From Chloroflexi bacterium RBG_16_56_11 (GTDB lineage: Bacteria > Chloroflexota > Dehalococcoidia > Dehalococcoidales > RBG-16-60-22), in contig MGNQ01000058.1 of NCBI GenBank assembly GCA_001796865.1, forward strand, positions 19,579 to 42,661: a DNA stretch of 23,083 nt, in the 5' to 3' direction. The notes under the pieces were generated by a model. The model was given only the letters and a program-made list of their open reading frames with translations, was not told the DNA's origin and searched no databases. Position numbers and translations under genes: made by a program. Positions 22,491 through 23,083 of this stretch are shown piece after piece (position 1 is the stretch's first letter; the number at the start of each line of letters is the position of its first letter).

Positions 22491-23083
22491 ATGAGCATAA
22501 TTATCGAGAAACTGCAGAGGGCCAACAAGGTCGCGCCGCCGCCCATGGGATTCGGAGCGGCCCGAGTCACCAAGGTCGTGCCGAGACTCGTGATCATCGC
22601 CAGCGTGGATGCGGCCGAGGCGACCAACCTGGCTGACATTACCCGGGGCGCTGACGCGGTGCTGGTCGTCTCCGCCAAAGCCCGACCCAATTTGAAAAAT
22701 ATCCAGAAGGTGGTGGGGGTCGGCGGGGACACGTCGTGGGGCGTTTACCTGGAAGAAAACGGCGAAAAGAAACCGGGAGCGCTGGCCGAGTCCGGCTGTG
22801 ATTTCATCGTGGTTCCTGCCACCGGCCGCATTGCGATGACACCCCAGGATGAAAAGGTCGGCAAGATATTAGAAATAGAAACGACGATGGACGACGGCCT
22901 GCTGAGAGCCGTTAATCTGCTGCCCGTGGACGCCGCCATCGTCACGGATATTTTCGAGGGTGACGGCGGGCTCGTCTGGCACCAGCTCATGATATACCAG
23001 CACCTGGCCAGCCTCCTCTCCAAACCCCTGATTGTCCCCGTACCGGCGGGTATCGGCGAGCCCGAGCTCAAAGCATTATGGGA
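22491..23083 (+). CDS. Conserved protein of unknown function, partial (3' end outside window)
   Basis: At least 197 residues, open to the window edge. It begins MSIIIEKLQRANKVAPPPMGF and has alternating strand/helix blocks (PRLVIIASVD, ADAVLVVSAKA, CDFIVVPATGRI, DAAIVTDIFEG, KPLIVPVPAGIGEPELKALW), consistent with a TIM-barrel-like fold. There is no catalytic motif I can name. The start at 22491 has AAGGAA at 22481-22486 and its own promoter. The family looks familiar from Dehalococcoidia; its function is unknown to me. Confidence 0.8.
   Translation, partial: MSIIIEKLQRANKVAPPPMGFGAARVTKVVPRLVIIASVDAAEATNLADITRGADAVLVVSAKARPNLKNIQKVVGVGGDTSWGVYLEENGEKKPGALAESGCDFIVVPATGRIAMTPQDEKVGKILEIETTMDDGLLRAVNLLPVDAAIVTDIFEGDGGLVWHQLMIYQHLASLLSKPLIVPVPAGIGEPELKALW

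Overview
The window is compact, GC-rich bacterial chromosome with ordinary codon use, short intergenic gaps and many ATGA-type overlaps. The gene neighbourhoods (infC-rpmI-rplT-pheS-pheT; dxr-rseP-ispG upstream of proS), the arsM/AbrB pair, the lipoproteins and several dispersed intergenic repeats suggest a Chloroflexota genome of the Dehalococcoidia type, probably an uncultured lineage. This placement is inferred from gene order and protein style, not from a search. TGA ends many of the genes, so the genetic code is standard.

Layout. (1) 1-2960, minus strand: a zinc-uptake operon read zur/fur, znuA, znuB, znuC, behind a near-consensus promoter that carries a small dyad; znuC runs off the left edge. 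(2) 3090-8029, plus strand: the translation cluster infC (apparent AUU start), rpmI, rplT (TTG start), a terminator-like hairpin, pheS, a nested repeat, pheT. (3) 8040-8530: an AT-rich island with one small Cys/His protein on the minus strand and a consensus promoter with overlapping dyads. That promoter drives a Cys-rich AbrB-type regulator and an arsenite methyltransferase (8540-9668). (4) 9844-11502, minus: a two-gene ABC-2 exporter flanked by two copies of a dispersed 25-bp repeat. (5) 11670-18259, minus: dxr, rseP and ispG in tight overlap, then two lipoproteins (one with a transglutaminase-like triad), then proS. (6) 18395-19458: a small hypothetical on the plus strand, facing a minus-strand unit of a 78-aa zinc-ribbon-like protein followed by a glutaredoxin-PDZ protein. 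(7) 19620-21837, minus: a HisKA-only protein, an OmpR-type response regulator, a Crp/Fnr regulator and a 2x[4Fe-4S] ferredoxin. (8) 21883-23083: a 65-aa protein and an excisionase-like HTH on the minus strand, a regulatory region with 11-bp-spaced direct repeats, and a conserved protein of unknown function on the plus strand, running off the right edge.

The most notable observation is the glutaredoxin-PDZ gene at 18681-19199. The first Cys codon of its redox CxxC motif is an in-frame TGA (19167-19169), followed at the right distance by a hairpin matching the bacterial SECIS pattern. It therefore looks like a selenoprotein (UxxC) that ordinary gene callers would truncate to the TTG at 19124. 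Other points of interest are a stand-alone histidine-phosphotransfer/dimerisation domain next to a response regulator, several promoters placed so close to start codons that leaderless mRNAs are predicted, and the operator-like architecture upstream of the arsenic genes and of the 22.3-22.4 kb divergent region.
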